From contig JADGNL010000046.1 in the NCBI GenBank assembly GCA_017883495.1, positions 1 through 20,563 of the forward strand: 20,563 bases of DNA, read 5' to 3'. Positions within the stretch are counted from its first letter, which is position 1, and each line of letters begins with the position of its first letter. Position numbers and translations under genes: made by a program. A model generated the notes under the pieces. The model was not told the origin of the DNA. It saw nothing but the letters and a program-made list of their open reading frames with translations, and searched no databases. Positions 1 through 6,872 of this stretch are shown one piece after another. Source of the DNA: Methanomicrobiales archaeon (lineage in GTDB: Archaea > Halobacteriota > Methanomicrobia > Methanomicrobiales > Methanospirillaceae).

Positions 1-30
1 CACCCTCCGGGGACAGATTTGGGTGGTCGG

Positions 31-1191
31 ATGAAAGGCGGTGGGATGCTCTGCGCCTCCTGCAAAGGCAGAGGGCTCTGCGGCCTCCCGCGCTGCCCGA
101 TCACGGCCCGCTTCCTCGCGCGGACCGGGACGAGGCCGATCAGCTCGTACATGGGCGCGGCGCCCTCGGTCTTCGTGGGCTCGTACGCCTACCCGTCGGT
201 CCAGGGGGGACCCCTCCTGCTCGGAGACTCCGACCGACCGACCGACTGGCTCGCCCGAGGCCTCTCGATCGACGACGTGGTGAACCTCCGGGCCGCGACC
301 ATTGCGGCCCGGGCCCCGGTGGACCGAGTCCGGGACGCGATGGCCGAGGTCGCGCTCTCGGCCACACCCGTCGACGTCGAGGTCGCGTTCACGCGTCCGG
401 TCGAGGCGGATCTGCGCTTCGACGGCGTGCTGACCCCGATCGGGAGGTCGGGGCCCGTCCGGCAGCTCGACGTGCTCGACAATCCGGTCGTGCCCCGGAT
501 GGTGGAGAAGATCGCGGCCGACTCGGACCTGGCCGCGTCCGAGGGTCTGGCCGAGCTCTACTGCGCCAACGTCGACGTCTACCACCTCACCGACCTGCTC
601 TCGGCCGGGACGCTTGGCAAGGCCCCGCGGATCGTACCGACGCGCTGGGCGATCACGGCCGTCGACGATACGCTCGGTAGGGCCCGAAAGCGGGAGCTTG
701 CACGGTACCCGTCGATCGAGGAGGTGCTCGTCTTCGGAGCCACGCTCTACGGCAACACCATCGTCGTACTCCTCGCGCCGGGCGGGTGGCGATACGAGAT
801 GGTCGAGTGCTGGCGTGCGCACAGCCTCTGGACCCACGATCACGATGCGGTCACGGTCGACGGCGAGGGAAAGACGAAGTCGGGGTACTCGCCGATCGCG
901 GGCGCGTACTACTCGGCCCGGCTCGCCGTGACCGACTACCTCGTCGGCGTGCGCCGCCAGGCGCGGGCCCTCGTGCTCCGATCGGTCACCGGGGAGTACT
1001 GGGCACCGCTGGGCACCTGGGTCGTGCGCGAGGCTGCGCGGCAGGCCATGAGGAACCCCCCCGAACGGTACGCGACCCTCGACGAGGCCGCCGCCTCCCT
1101 CGACCGGCACTATGGCGATGCCTCGTGGCGCGCGCAGTCCACGCTGCTTCCGCGGATGCGGAGCGAACGAACGCTCGCCGATTTCTTCTGA
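31..1191 (+). CDS. nreA: NreA-like archaeal DNA repair protein, PCNA-interacting
   Basis: This matches the archaeal Nre family (DUF650/DUF651), whose members act in DNA damage response and bind the sliding clamp PCNA. What is seen: a Cys cluster at the N terminus (C8, C11, C17, C22 counted from this ATG), typical of the Nre zinc-binding knuckle, then a long globular alpha/beta body. The last eight residues are ERTLADFF, ending on the stop codon. This is a PIP-box-like tail (Q-x-x-L-x-x-F-F) with Glu in the usual Gln place. The 386 aa length is normal for the family. The start is not certain: ATG at 46 also leaves the Cys cluster intact, and neither has a strong ribosome binding site. The PIP tail and Cys knuckle support the family call; the repair role comes from haloarchaeal genetics of the family. 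Confidence 0.85.
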   Translation: MKGGGMLCASCKGRGLCGLPRCPITARFLARTGTRPISSYMGAAPSVFVGSYAYPSVQGGPLLLGDSDRPTDWLARGLSIDDVVNLRAATIAARAPVDRVRDAMAEVALSATPVDVEVAFTRPVEADLRFDGVLTPIGRSGPVRQLDVLDNPVVPRMVEKIAADSDLAASEGLAELYCANVDVYHLTDLLSAGTLGKAPRIVPTRWAITAVDDTLGRARKRELARYPSIEEVLVFGATLYGNTIVVLLAPGGWRYEMVECWRAHSLWTHDHDAVTVDGEGKTKSGYSPIAGAYYSARLAVTDYLVGVRRQARALVLRSVTGEYWAPLGTWVVREAARQAMRNPPERYATLDEAAASLDRHYGDASWRAQSTLLPRMRSERTLADFF

Positions 1192-1344
1192 ACGGCACGG
1201 AACTCGCTTCTGCCGAGTACGATCCTGTCTCCCGGAGTCCCAACAGCCAGTCACGATGCAGTTGCCGCCCCTGGCACCAGCGGAATGGGATTGAGCTGTC
1301 GACGGGGCTGCGGTCGAAGGGAATGGTCAAATAGACCATACAAA

Positions 1345-1360
1345 AAGTAAAGTATATATT
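1345..1360 (+). promoter_or_regulatory. strong TATA/BRE promoter
   Basis: The AT-rich block has a purine-rich BRE-like part (AAGTAAAG) followed by TATATATT at 1353-1360. It is the sharpest archaeal promoter signal in this part of the window. The expected transcript start, about 25 nt downstream of the box centre, is near 1380, immediately before the stem-loop at 1383-1426. The next start codon is 220 nt further on, so the transcript is either a small RNA or an mRNA with a long structured leader. Confidence 0.6.
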
Positions 1361-1379
1361 ACATTACTGCGAAGGAGAT

Positions 1380-1575
1380 GTAGGGGCAGCAGGCAGATCC
1401 AGCCACCTCGGACCTGCTGTTGCCCCGACAGACCACAGCGTCTACAGAGAGGGGGTGAGTGTCCCGAGACCGGTGAACGGATGATCACGTCGCAACGATT
1501 ACTCCAGTAAGGAGAGGGTTTACGTCGGGAGGTCTGGCGCCGGCTCCCCCGGTCTTCGACCTCCCGCGGTTTTTC
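1380..1575 (+). ncRNA. candidate structured small RNA or mRNA leader ending in a terminator hairpin
   Basis: The predicted transcript of about 195 nt starts at the 1353 promoter. Its 5' part folds as GGGG (1383-1386) and CAGCAGG (1387-1393) against CCTGCTG (1413-1419) and CCCC (1423-1426), with a 3-nt bulge. A small hairpin, CTCC/GGAG around AGTAA, lies at 1502-1514. The 3' end is CGGGAGGTC (1526-1534) pairing perfectly with GACCTCCCG (1558-1566), followed by a T run at 1570-1574. Promoter, structure and terminator together argue for a defined RNA. It does not resemble RNase P, SRP RNA or a box C/D or H/ACA guide that I can recognise. It may instead be a regulatory leader for the lipoprotein at 1603. 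Confidence 0.45.
1526..1574 (+). terminator. hairpin plus T run, terminator- or attenuator-like
   Basis: A perfect 9-bp stem (CGGGAGGTC/GACCTCCCG) encloses 23 nt that can also pair internally through CCGG/CCGG. T at 1570-1574 follows three bases after the stem. It sits only 28 nt before the ATG at 1603. If the lipoprotein gene is expressed from the upstream promoter, transcription has to pass this element. Confidence 0.5.
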
Positions 1576-1602
1576 GGTAGCATCACCAATACCAGGACAC
1601 AC

Positions 1603-1995
1603 ATGAAGAGAGAATCGCCCCCAGGCGGTCAGAGATTCCGTATCCTCCTGCCGATCCTCGCGATAGCTGCCATGCTTGGCTGTTTCGCCTGTACGGCGGG
1701 CTGTACGGCCAGTTCAACCACCACATCTGCCGCAGATTCAGGCGTCGGCGCAGCTTCGACGATATCTCCCGATGGAACGCCTGCCGATACGCCTGCGTCC
1801 GGTGCGGCGACACCTGCCGAGCCGCCACGGGATCGAGTCCGGTCGAATGGCACGTACCCCGCGGGGCATACGGCGTTCAACGGCACACCGCCCGCAGACG
1901 CGCCGGCGGGAGGCAGGAACTTCACGGGGACGCGGCCGGACGGAGTGCATCCGAATGGCACGCGCCCGGCGTGGCGCAACGAATCGGCTCCGTGA
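1603..1995 (+). CDS. small secreted lipoprotein-like protein rich in N-glycosylation sequons
   Basis: This is a 130-residue protein of unknown function. A basic start (MKRESPPGGQRFR) is followed by a hydrophobic segment at about residues 13-29 and cysteines at 27, 30 and 34. C27 (MLGC) or C34 (TAGC) could be a lipidated residue. The mature part is low-complexity Ser/Thr/Ala/Pro. Its last 50 residues are degenerate repeats of about 12 residues around N-G-T-x-P, giving five N-x-S/T sequons: N82, N93, N106, N118 and N126. The same eleven bases, CGAATGGCACG, recur at 1844-1854 and 1952-1962. No ribosome binding site or TATA box is seen close to the ATG. It is probably a heavily glycosylated cell-surface protein. 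Confidence that it is a real gene is moderate, because it rests on the signal peptide and the repeats. Confidence 0.55.
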   Translation: MKRESPPGGQRFRILLPILAIAAMLGCFACTAGCTASSTTTSAADSGVGAASTISPDGTPADTPASGAATPAEPPRDRVRSNGTYPAGHTAFNGTPPADAPAGGRNFTGTRPDGVHPNGTRPAWRNESAP

Positions 1996-2050
1996 TGGGC
2001 TCGAAAGCATCGCCGGACGGAGATAGAGTTCGACCTTAAGTACTGGTTTA

Positions 2051-2065
2051 CCGGGATTGCCCCGG
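2051..2065 (+). repeat. short hairpin between genes
   Basis: CCGGG and CCCGG flank a 5-nt loop, 56 nt after the lipoprotein stop codon. A second small inverted repeat (CGTCA/TGACG) lies at 2101-2116, and a T run follows at 2148-2153. Together they may end the upstream transcript, but the stems are short. Confidence 0.25.
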
Positions 2066-2147
2066 ATACACCTCGGCGGCCGGTGAGCTTTTCGACCCAT
2101 CGTCACCCCGCTGACGGTGCCGGAGGGACCATGACCGAGCGGCTCCC

Positions 2148-2157
2148 TTTTTTATAA
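2148..2157 (+). promoter_or_regulatory. TATA box for a leaderless transcript
   Basis: TTTTTTATAA is centred about 26 bp before the ATG at 2179. That places the transcript start at or next to the start codon. No ribosome binding site is visible, which fits leaderless translation. Confidence 0.6.
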
Positions 2158-2178
2158 CCCCGGGACAAATCCTCTGCA

Positions 2179-3945
2179 ATGGCGATCGACGTCCAGGACG
2201 CGGCCCTTGGGGCCATCGTCGGACTCGCGGTCGGAGACGCCCTCGGTGCCCCCGTCGAGTTCCTGAAACCGGGCACCTTCCCGCCGATCACCGGGTATCG
2301 AGAAGGCGGGATCCTGAACCTTCCCGCCGGATGCTGGACGGAGGATACGGCCCTCGCCCTCTGTCTGACCGAGAGCCTGATCGCCTGCGGCGGCACGGAT
2401 ATGCTCGACCAGCTACGGCGCTACGTCCGGTACTGGCGCGAGGGGTACCAGGCGCCGACCGGAGTCTGCCTCGACATCGGGACCACCACGAGGCGCTCGC
2501 TCGAGGCTTTCCTCAGAATCGGGATGGCAGAGGCCGCTCCGATCGCAGGACTCACGCCCGGAAACGGATCCCTGGTGCGGGTCGCGCCGGTCCCCATCTT
2601 CTTCGCCGGGGACCCGGGCCGGACCGTCGAAGAGGCTGCGGCCATGAGCCGGACAACGCATGCCGCACCCGAGTCGATCGACGCCTGCCGGTACTTTGCC
2701 GGGCTCCTGTCGGGCGCCATCCTGGGAGTGCCGGTCTCCGACCTTTCCTCGCCCAACTACGAGCCCGTGGGCGAAATCTGGGACAGTAAGCGCCTCTGTT
2801 CGCCAATCGCAGCCGTTGCCGCGGGATCGTTCCTCACCGAAGAGCCGCCCGTTATCCGGGCAGGCGGGGGGGCGGTTCAGTGCCTCGAAGCCGCGCTCTG
2901 GGCGTTCGCGCACGGGAATTCGTTCTCCGAGGTCGTGCTCGCCGCCGTGAACCTCGGCGACGACGCGGACACGGTCGGTGCGGTGGCCGGGCAACTCGCC
3001 GGTGCCTGTTACGGCCTCTCCGGGATCCCGGCCGAATGGCAGGAGGAGCTGTATAGCCACCGTGACATCGTCCGCGCGGCCGTGAACCTCATGGCCGCCG
3101 GGACGCGGGCCGCCTTCGGCCTCGGTCCGGCGCGCCCCGATAGATCCGCAGCGCGGCGGCGTACCCGCGGAGGCAGACGGGTCATCCGGAGGGGGACCGG
3201 CGGCGATGCCCACCTTGAGACGCTTCTCCGGTTCGTCGCCGCCCTGCCCCGGGAGGGGCCGGGCGACGAGCGGTTGACCGCGCAGCTCTACGGCCTTCTC
3301 ACGGACCTCCCTGTCAGGCCGCGCGCGGCCGATATGGGCTCGGGAAGCGGTGCGGCCACGCTCGCCCTCGCCCGCGCCGGGGCACGCGTCACGGCCGTGG
3401 ATCTCTCTCCCCTGCTCCTCCAGCGTCTGAACGAGCGGGTCATCGGCGAGGCGCTCACGGAGCGCGTCCGGACGCTGCAGACCTCGATGGACGCTGTGCC
3501 GGAGGACGAGGGGCCGTTCGACCTGATCTGGTCCGAGGGGGCCATCTACAACGTCGGGTTCGACGCAGGCCTCCGTGCCTGGCGCCATCTGCTGGCCCCC
3601 GGAGGGTACGTTGTCGTCTCCGATCTGAGCTGGCTCGTCGACGATCCGCCACGCGAGGTCCAGACCTTCTGGAGAGCGGCCTACCCGGGCATGCGGAGCG
3701 TTGTTGCGAACGCGGCCGCGTGCGGCGCCGCCGGATATCGCTGGCTCGGTTCGATTCGCCTGCCCGACGCGTCGTGGGATGCATTCTACAGCGCCCAGCG
3801 GGAGCGGTGCCGGGAGTGGCGAACGGGTTACCCGACCCCCGATGAGGCGGCCGTCATCGCCGAGGTCGAGGAGGAGATGCGGATCCATACAGCCTACCGC
3901 GCCACGTACGGCTACGTCTTCTATCTGATGCAGTGGCCGGGGTAA
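2179..3945 (+). CDS. ADP-ribosylglycohydrolase fused to a SAM-dependent methyltransferase
   Basis: This 588-residue protein has two domains in one frame. Residues 1-315 are an ADP-ribosylglycohydrolase (DraG/ARH family), with GLAVGDALG at 15-23, WTEDT at 53-57 and GDDADTVGA at 260-268. These correspond to the dimetal-binding TDDT and GDTDT motifs, with Glu replacing the first Asp. An Arg-rich linker covers about 316-345. Residues 346-588 are a class I methyltransferase. It starts with an LPREGPGD segment, has SAM motif I DMGSGSG at 385-391, and contains DLIWSEGAIYNVGF at 448-461, a hallmark of one family of small-molecule or unknown-substrate methyltransferases. No in-frame start codon lies at the junction, so this is a true fusion. 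The glycohydrolase should remove ADP-ribose from protein, nucleic acid or a small molecule; the substrate is unknown. A role as the nitrogenase regulator DraG is not supported. Confidence 0.85.
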   Translation: MAIDVQDAALGAIVGLAVGDALGAPVEFLKPGTFPPITGYREGGILNLPAGCWTEDTALALCLTESLIACGGTDMLDQLRRYVRYWREGYQAPTGVCLDIGTTTRRSLEAFLRIGMAEAAPIAGLTPGNGSLVRVAPVPIFFAGDPGRTVEEAAAMSRTTHAAPESIDACRYFAGLLSGAILGVPVSDLSSPNYEPVGEIWDSKRLCSPIAAVAAGSFLTEEPPVIRAGGGAVQCLEAALWAFAHGNSFSEVVLAAVNLGDDADTVGAVAGQLAGACYGLSGIPAEWQEELYSHRDIVRAAVNLMAAGTRAAFGLGPARPDRSAARRRTRGGRRVIRRGTGGDAHLETLLRFVAALPREGPGDERLTAQLYGLLTDLPVRPRAADMGSGSGAATLALARAGARVTAVDLSPLLLQRLNERVIGEALTERVRTLQTSMDAVPEDEGPFDLIWSEGAIYNVGFDAGLRAWRHLLAPGGYVVVSDLSWLVDDPPREVQTFWRAAYPGMRSVVANAAACGAAGYRWLGSIRLPDASWDAFYSAQRERCREWRTGYPTPDEAAVIAEVEEEMRIHTAYRATYGYVFYLMQWPG

Positions 3946-4007
3946 CCGGTTGAGGACGCAGTGCCGGGGCCGCGATCCGTCTCCATCCCCGGATCAGAAC
4001 GGGTTAC

Positions 4008-5663
4008 TCAGTCCCTGCCAGCGCCGTTCTGCGTCGCCTGCCGCCGGTACCGGGTCTCGATGCTTCCGAGCGACTCGATCTCGTCAATGCCCTTATCGTC
4101 ACGAACACGGACGAAACGCGGGAAGCGGAGCGCGTACCCACTCGCGTAGTTCGGGCTCTTCTGGATCTCGGAATACCCGACCTCGAAGACGACATGGGGC
4201 TCGAACGTGACGGAGTTTCCGGACTCGGCCATGACCAGGTCTTTGAAGAGGGTGTGGAGATCGCCGAGCTGCTCGTCCGTGATACCGGTCGCGACCCGTC
4301 CGACCGAGAGGAGCTTTCCTCGGTCCTGGACGGCGAGCTGATAGGACCCGAAGTGCTTGGCCCTCCGGCCCTCGCCCCACTCCGCCCCGATCACGGCAAG
4401 GTCGAGGGTCTCCACCTCGGGCTTGATCTTGACCCATGCCCGACCCCTTGCACCGGGAGTGTACGGCGAGTCCGGGAGCTTGAGCATCACCCCCTCATGC
4501 CCGTCCCGAAGCGCCTGCTCGTAGACCGCCCGGATCTCGCCCTCGTCGCCGAGTACCTTCTGGGGAGCCAGGTGGTCGGTGAGCAGCCCTTCGAGCACGT
4601 GCCGCCGTTCCGAGAGCGGCCGGTCGAGCAGCGTCTCGCCGTCGGCGTAGAGGCAGTCGAACATGCGCGGCACCAGCGCAATCGCTTCCCGGGCCGCAGC
4701 CACTCCGTGCTTGCGCCGGAACCGGCGGAGCACCGTCTGGAACGGGAGCGGGCGGCCGTCGGCCCCGATGGCGACCACCTCGCCGTCGAGGATCACGTCG
4801 CGGTCCGTCGCGGCGCGGAGGGCCTCGACGATCTCGGGCAGGGCATGGGTCACCTCCTCGAGCCGTCGCGACCAGATCCGGCAGACCTTTCCGACCCGGT
4901 GAAACTGGATCCGCGAGCCGTCGTATTTGTACTCGACCGCGACGGGGCCGTAATCGGCGAGCTGCTCGGCGATGGTTCCCTGCTGCGCGAGCATCATCCG
5001 GACCGGCCGGAACGGGTGAATCCAGACCGATGAGAGGGCGTCCTCACCCTTCCTCGCGAGGAGCGCGACCTCCCCCAGATCGTTCAGCGCCTGCTGCGCG
5101 TGTTCGACATACTTCACGTCCATACCGAACGCCAGTGCGATCGCGTCCCGGACCGTTCCCTCGCCGATCCCGATCCGGAGCTCGGCGAGCACGAGCCTGG
5201 CGAAGTACCGCGCTTCTTGCGGGGTCATGGCCCCGAAACCCTGGCGGAGGAGTCGCATCTTCGCCTGCTGCGACTGCACGCCCGACGCCCCGGCGACCCG
5301 CACGAGGAGCGCGTGCACCTCGGCGAGCGAGAGGGCCTCGTCGAAGAATGCCGACTGCTGCCGTCGTGCGAGCAGGCGCTCGATCGCCAGTCCGGCGTCG
5401 CCGGTCTCGTTCACGAGCCGGACCACGTCCGCCTTCTTCCGACCCGCGACGTACGCGGCCGCCTCGTACAGGAGCATCGGCCCGACCCCGAGTTTCTCGG
5501 GAGACCAGTCGGGAAAGACCTTCCCCTGGACGAACCGGACGAAGACCGGAAGCTCGACCTCGTTGAGCGTCGGCAGCGCAGACGCGACCAGGTCGCGCAT
5601 CTCGAGTCGGCCGGCGAGGGCCTCGAGCTGCTCGCAGAGCACAGCAAATTCGGCGAACTCCAC
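4008..5663 (-). CDS. lig: ATP-dependent DNA ligase
   Basis: Seals nicks in DNA using ATP through an enzyme-AMP intermediate, for Okazaki fragment joining and repair. The 551 aa length and domain order match archaeal ligases. An N-terminal DNA-binding domain covers about 1-215, followed by the adenylation domain with motif I EYKYDGSR (the AMP-accepting lysine is K246), LDGEVVA (motif III), FDCLYADG, EGVMLK (motif IV) and WVKIKPE (motif V). The OB domain follows. Motif I has Ser where Glu is more usual (KYDGER). The start is GTG at 5661-5663, directly after the TAA of the upstream nuclease-like gene, so translation is probably coupled. It is the last gene of a run that begins at amt1. It converges on the fusion gene at 3945 with 62 bp between stops. 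Confidence 0.95.
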   Translation of the reverse strand: MEFAEFAVLCEQLEALAGRLEMRDLVASALPTLNEVELPVFVRFVQGKVFPDWSPEKLGVGPMLLYEAAAYVAGRKKADVVRLVNETGDAGLAIERLLARRQQSAFFDEALSLAEVHALLVRVAGASGVQSQQAKMRLLRQGFGAMTPQEARYFARLVLAELRIGIGEGTVRDAIALAFGMDVKYVEHAQQALNDLGEVALLARKGEDALSSVWIHPFRPVRMMLAQQGTIAEQLADYGPVAVEYKYDGSRIQFHRVGKVCRIWSRRLEEVTHALPEIVEALRAATDRDVILDGEVVAIGADGRPLPFQTVLRRFRRKHGVAAAREAIALVPRMFDCLYADGETLLDRPLSERRHVLEGLLTDHLAPQKVLGDEGEIRAVYEQALRDGHEGVMLKLPDSPYTPGARGRAWVKIKPEVETLDLAVIGAEWGEGRRAKHFGSYQLAVQDRGKLLSVGRVATGITDEQLGDLHTLFKDLVMAESGNSVTFEPHVVFEVGYSEIQKSPNYASGYALRFPRFVRVRDDKGIDEIESLGSIETRYRRQATQNGAGRD

Positions 5664-6440
5664 TTAGACCACCATCGGGCCCGAGACGGTCTGCTGGAGC
5701 GCGACCGAGAGCTGTACGTCGGACGAGAAGAGACCGAAGGCCGTCTCGGCCGCGACGCGCGCCCGTTCCGGGGTGTTGTTCGTGTCCGAAAGGTGCGCGA
5801 GCATGACCGCGGCGGGGTCGCCCGAGAACGAGCGGAGCAGGTCGGCCGTCTGGTCGTTCGAGAGATGGCCGCGTCGCGAGCGGATGCGGCGCTTGAGCAT
5901 GGCCGGGTACGGCCCCTCCTCGAGCATGCGCGGGCAGTGGTTTGCCTCGAGCACGAGGGCGTCGCAGGCCGCAAGACGGTCGCGTACGCCGTCGGGGACG
6001 ATACCCGTGTCCGTGCAGTACCCGAGGCGCGCGCCGTCCTCGGCGATCGAGTAGCCGCAGGGCTCGCGGGCGTCGTGGGACAGGGGGAGGGACTCGATCA
6101 TGAACTCGCCGACCGCAAACGGCTCGAGCGCGCGGACAGCCCTCGTGGTGATCGCCTGCTTCGAGGGCTTGCGATGGAGCAGGAACTCGGTGATCGTCCC
6201 AGAAGTGGCGTAGACCGGGATATTGAGCCTCTTCACGAACGCATCGAGCCCTCGGACGTGGTCCGTGTGCTCATGAGTTACGAGTACGGCCTCGATCGCG
6301 GCGGGGTCGGCGCCGGCCAGCGCGATCCGGGCGAGAAGGTCGCGCGCCGAGAGGCCGGCGTCGACCAGGAGGGCGCCGTGCCGGCCCTCGACCAGGACCG
6401 CGTTCCCCTTGGAGCCGGAGGAGAGAGCCGTGACCCGCAT
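5664..6440 (-). CDS. metallo-beta-lactamase fold hydrolase, YycJ/WalJ-like nuclease candidate
   Basis: This 258-residue protein has the metal-binding motif THEHTDH at 55-61, then LSHDA, CTDTG, EANH, a GHLSN motif and a LAHLSDTNN motif. Its N terminus is MRVTALSSGSKGN. This order is that of the YycJ/WalJ group of metallo-beta-lactamases, proposed to be DNA exonucleases acting in repair. ATG at 6440 is chosen because the conserved beta strand begins there; an in-frame extension upstream is Arg/Pro-rich and overlaps glnK. The stop touches the GTG of the DNA ligase, with no bases between, supporting a joint job in nick or gap processing. Upstream glnK is 34 bp away, so the pair may be read through from the amt1 promoter or have a weak promoter of its own. 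Confidence 0.85.
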   Translation of the reverse strand: MRVTALSSGSKGNAVLVEGRHGALLVDAGLSARDLLARIALAGADPAAIEAVLVTHEHTDHVRGLDAFVKRLNIPVYATSGTITEFLLHRKPSKQAITTRAVRALEPFAVGEFMIESLPLSHDAREPCGYSIAEDGARLGYCTDTGIVPDGVRDRLAACDALVLEANHCPRMLEEGPYPAMLKRRIRSRRGHLSNDQTADLLRSFSGDPAAVMLAHLSDTNNTPERARVAAETAFGLFSSDVQLSVALQQTVSGPMVV

Positions 6441-6474
6441 ACGCAAAGGGTTGGTCACGGCACGACTTGAACTC

Positions 6475-6864
6475 TTAGATGGTGAGGGTGGGAGTGGAGG
6501 AGGGATTTTCCTCCGCGGCCGGCGGCGCCGGGGCATCGCTCAGCTCCTCCCCGGTCCGCACCCGGACAGTCCGGGTGATCGGCGTCACGAAGATCCTGCC
6601 GTCGCCGACCTTTCCGGTCCGCGCCCCGGTACAGATCGCCTCGATTGCGGCGTCGACCTGGGGGTCGTTGACCGCGACTTCGATTCTGCACTTGGGGAGC
6701 ATATCCACGGACATGGTCTTGCCCCGGAACTGGAGCGTAATCCCCTTCTGATCGCCGCGTCCGCGAACCTCGGTGATCGTCATGCCGGCAAAACCCCGGT
6801 CCTCGAGCGCCTTCTTGACGAAGTCGGTTCGCTCGGGGCGTATGATTGCGGTTACGAGCTGCAT
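6475..6864 (-). CDS. glnK: PII nitrogen regulatory protein, GlnK/GlnB type
   Basis: A PII signal protein that senses ATP/ADP and 2-oxoglutarate and gates the neighbouring ammonium channel. It has 129 residues. Ligand-site residues are present: Q39, K58 in MLPK, G87-D88-G89, R101 and R103. The T-loop reads FRGKTMSVDMLPK, so position 51 is Met, not the uridylylated Tyr of bacterial PII. Control is therefore presumably by ligands only. A tail of about 20 residues rich in Pro, Ala and Glu extends beyond the usual end. The start ATG has a ribosome binding site (GGTGA) five bases before it. The gene begins 8 bp after amt1, the classic amt-glnK pair. Confidence 0.95.
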   Translation of the reverse strand: MQLVTAIIRPERTDFVKKALEDRGFAGMTITEVRGRGDQKGITLQFRGKTMSVDMLPKCRIEVAVNDPQVDAAIEAICTGARTGKVGDGRIFVTPITRTVRVRTGEELSDAPAPPAAEENPSSTPTLTI

Positions 6865-6872
6865 CTCTTCAC

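Larger units (their letters stand above)
1192..1602. other. gene-free stretch with structured RNA signals
   Basis: These 411 bases hold no convincing protein gene. Positions 1202-1218 form a small hairpin (ACTCG/CGAGT, 7-nt loop) just after nreA, without a T run. The second half carries a promoter, two strong inverted repeats and a T run, described separately. The reading frame on the minus strand across 1327-1602 shows no domain, signal or start context and is not called. Confidence 0.7.

Noticed and set aside
1383..1430. H/ACA guide RNA, because the stem-loop is followed by GACAGACCACAG
   Set aside because: The hairpin is too short, with no pseudouridylation pocket or kink-turn seen; the ACA triplets are probably chance.
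1327..1602. 91-codon minus-strand frame in the gap after nreA
   Set aside because: No ribosome binding site, no family, and it lies opposite the candidate RNA structure; its coding signal is not convincing.
2179..3120. Idea that the glycohydrolase domain is DraG, controlling nitrogenase together with Amt/PII
   Set aside because: No nitrogenase or DraT gene is in view, the family is broad, and the metal motif is altered; proximity to amt1 (over 3 kb, opposite strand) is not enough.
2413..3888. Long open frame opposite the glycohydrolase-methyltransferase fusion
   Set aside because: The composition is Gly/Arg/Pro-rich without motifs, while the plus-strand frame shows conserved motifs of both domains.
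5100..6470. Plus-strand frame opposite the ligase and the metallo-beta-lactamase gene
   Set aside because: Glu/Arg/Val-rich antisense translation, no domain, no promoter.
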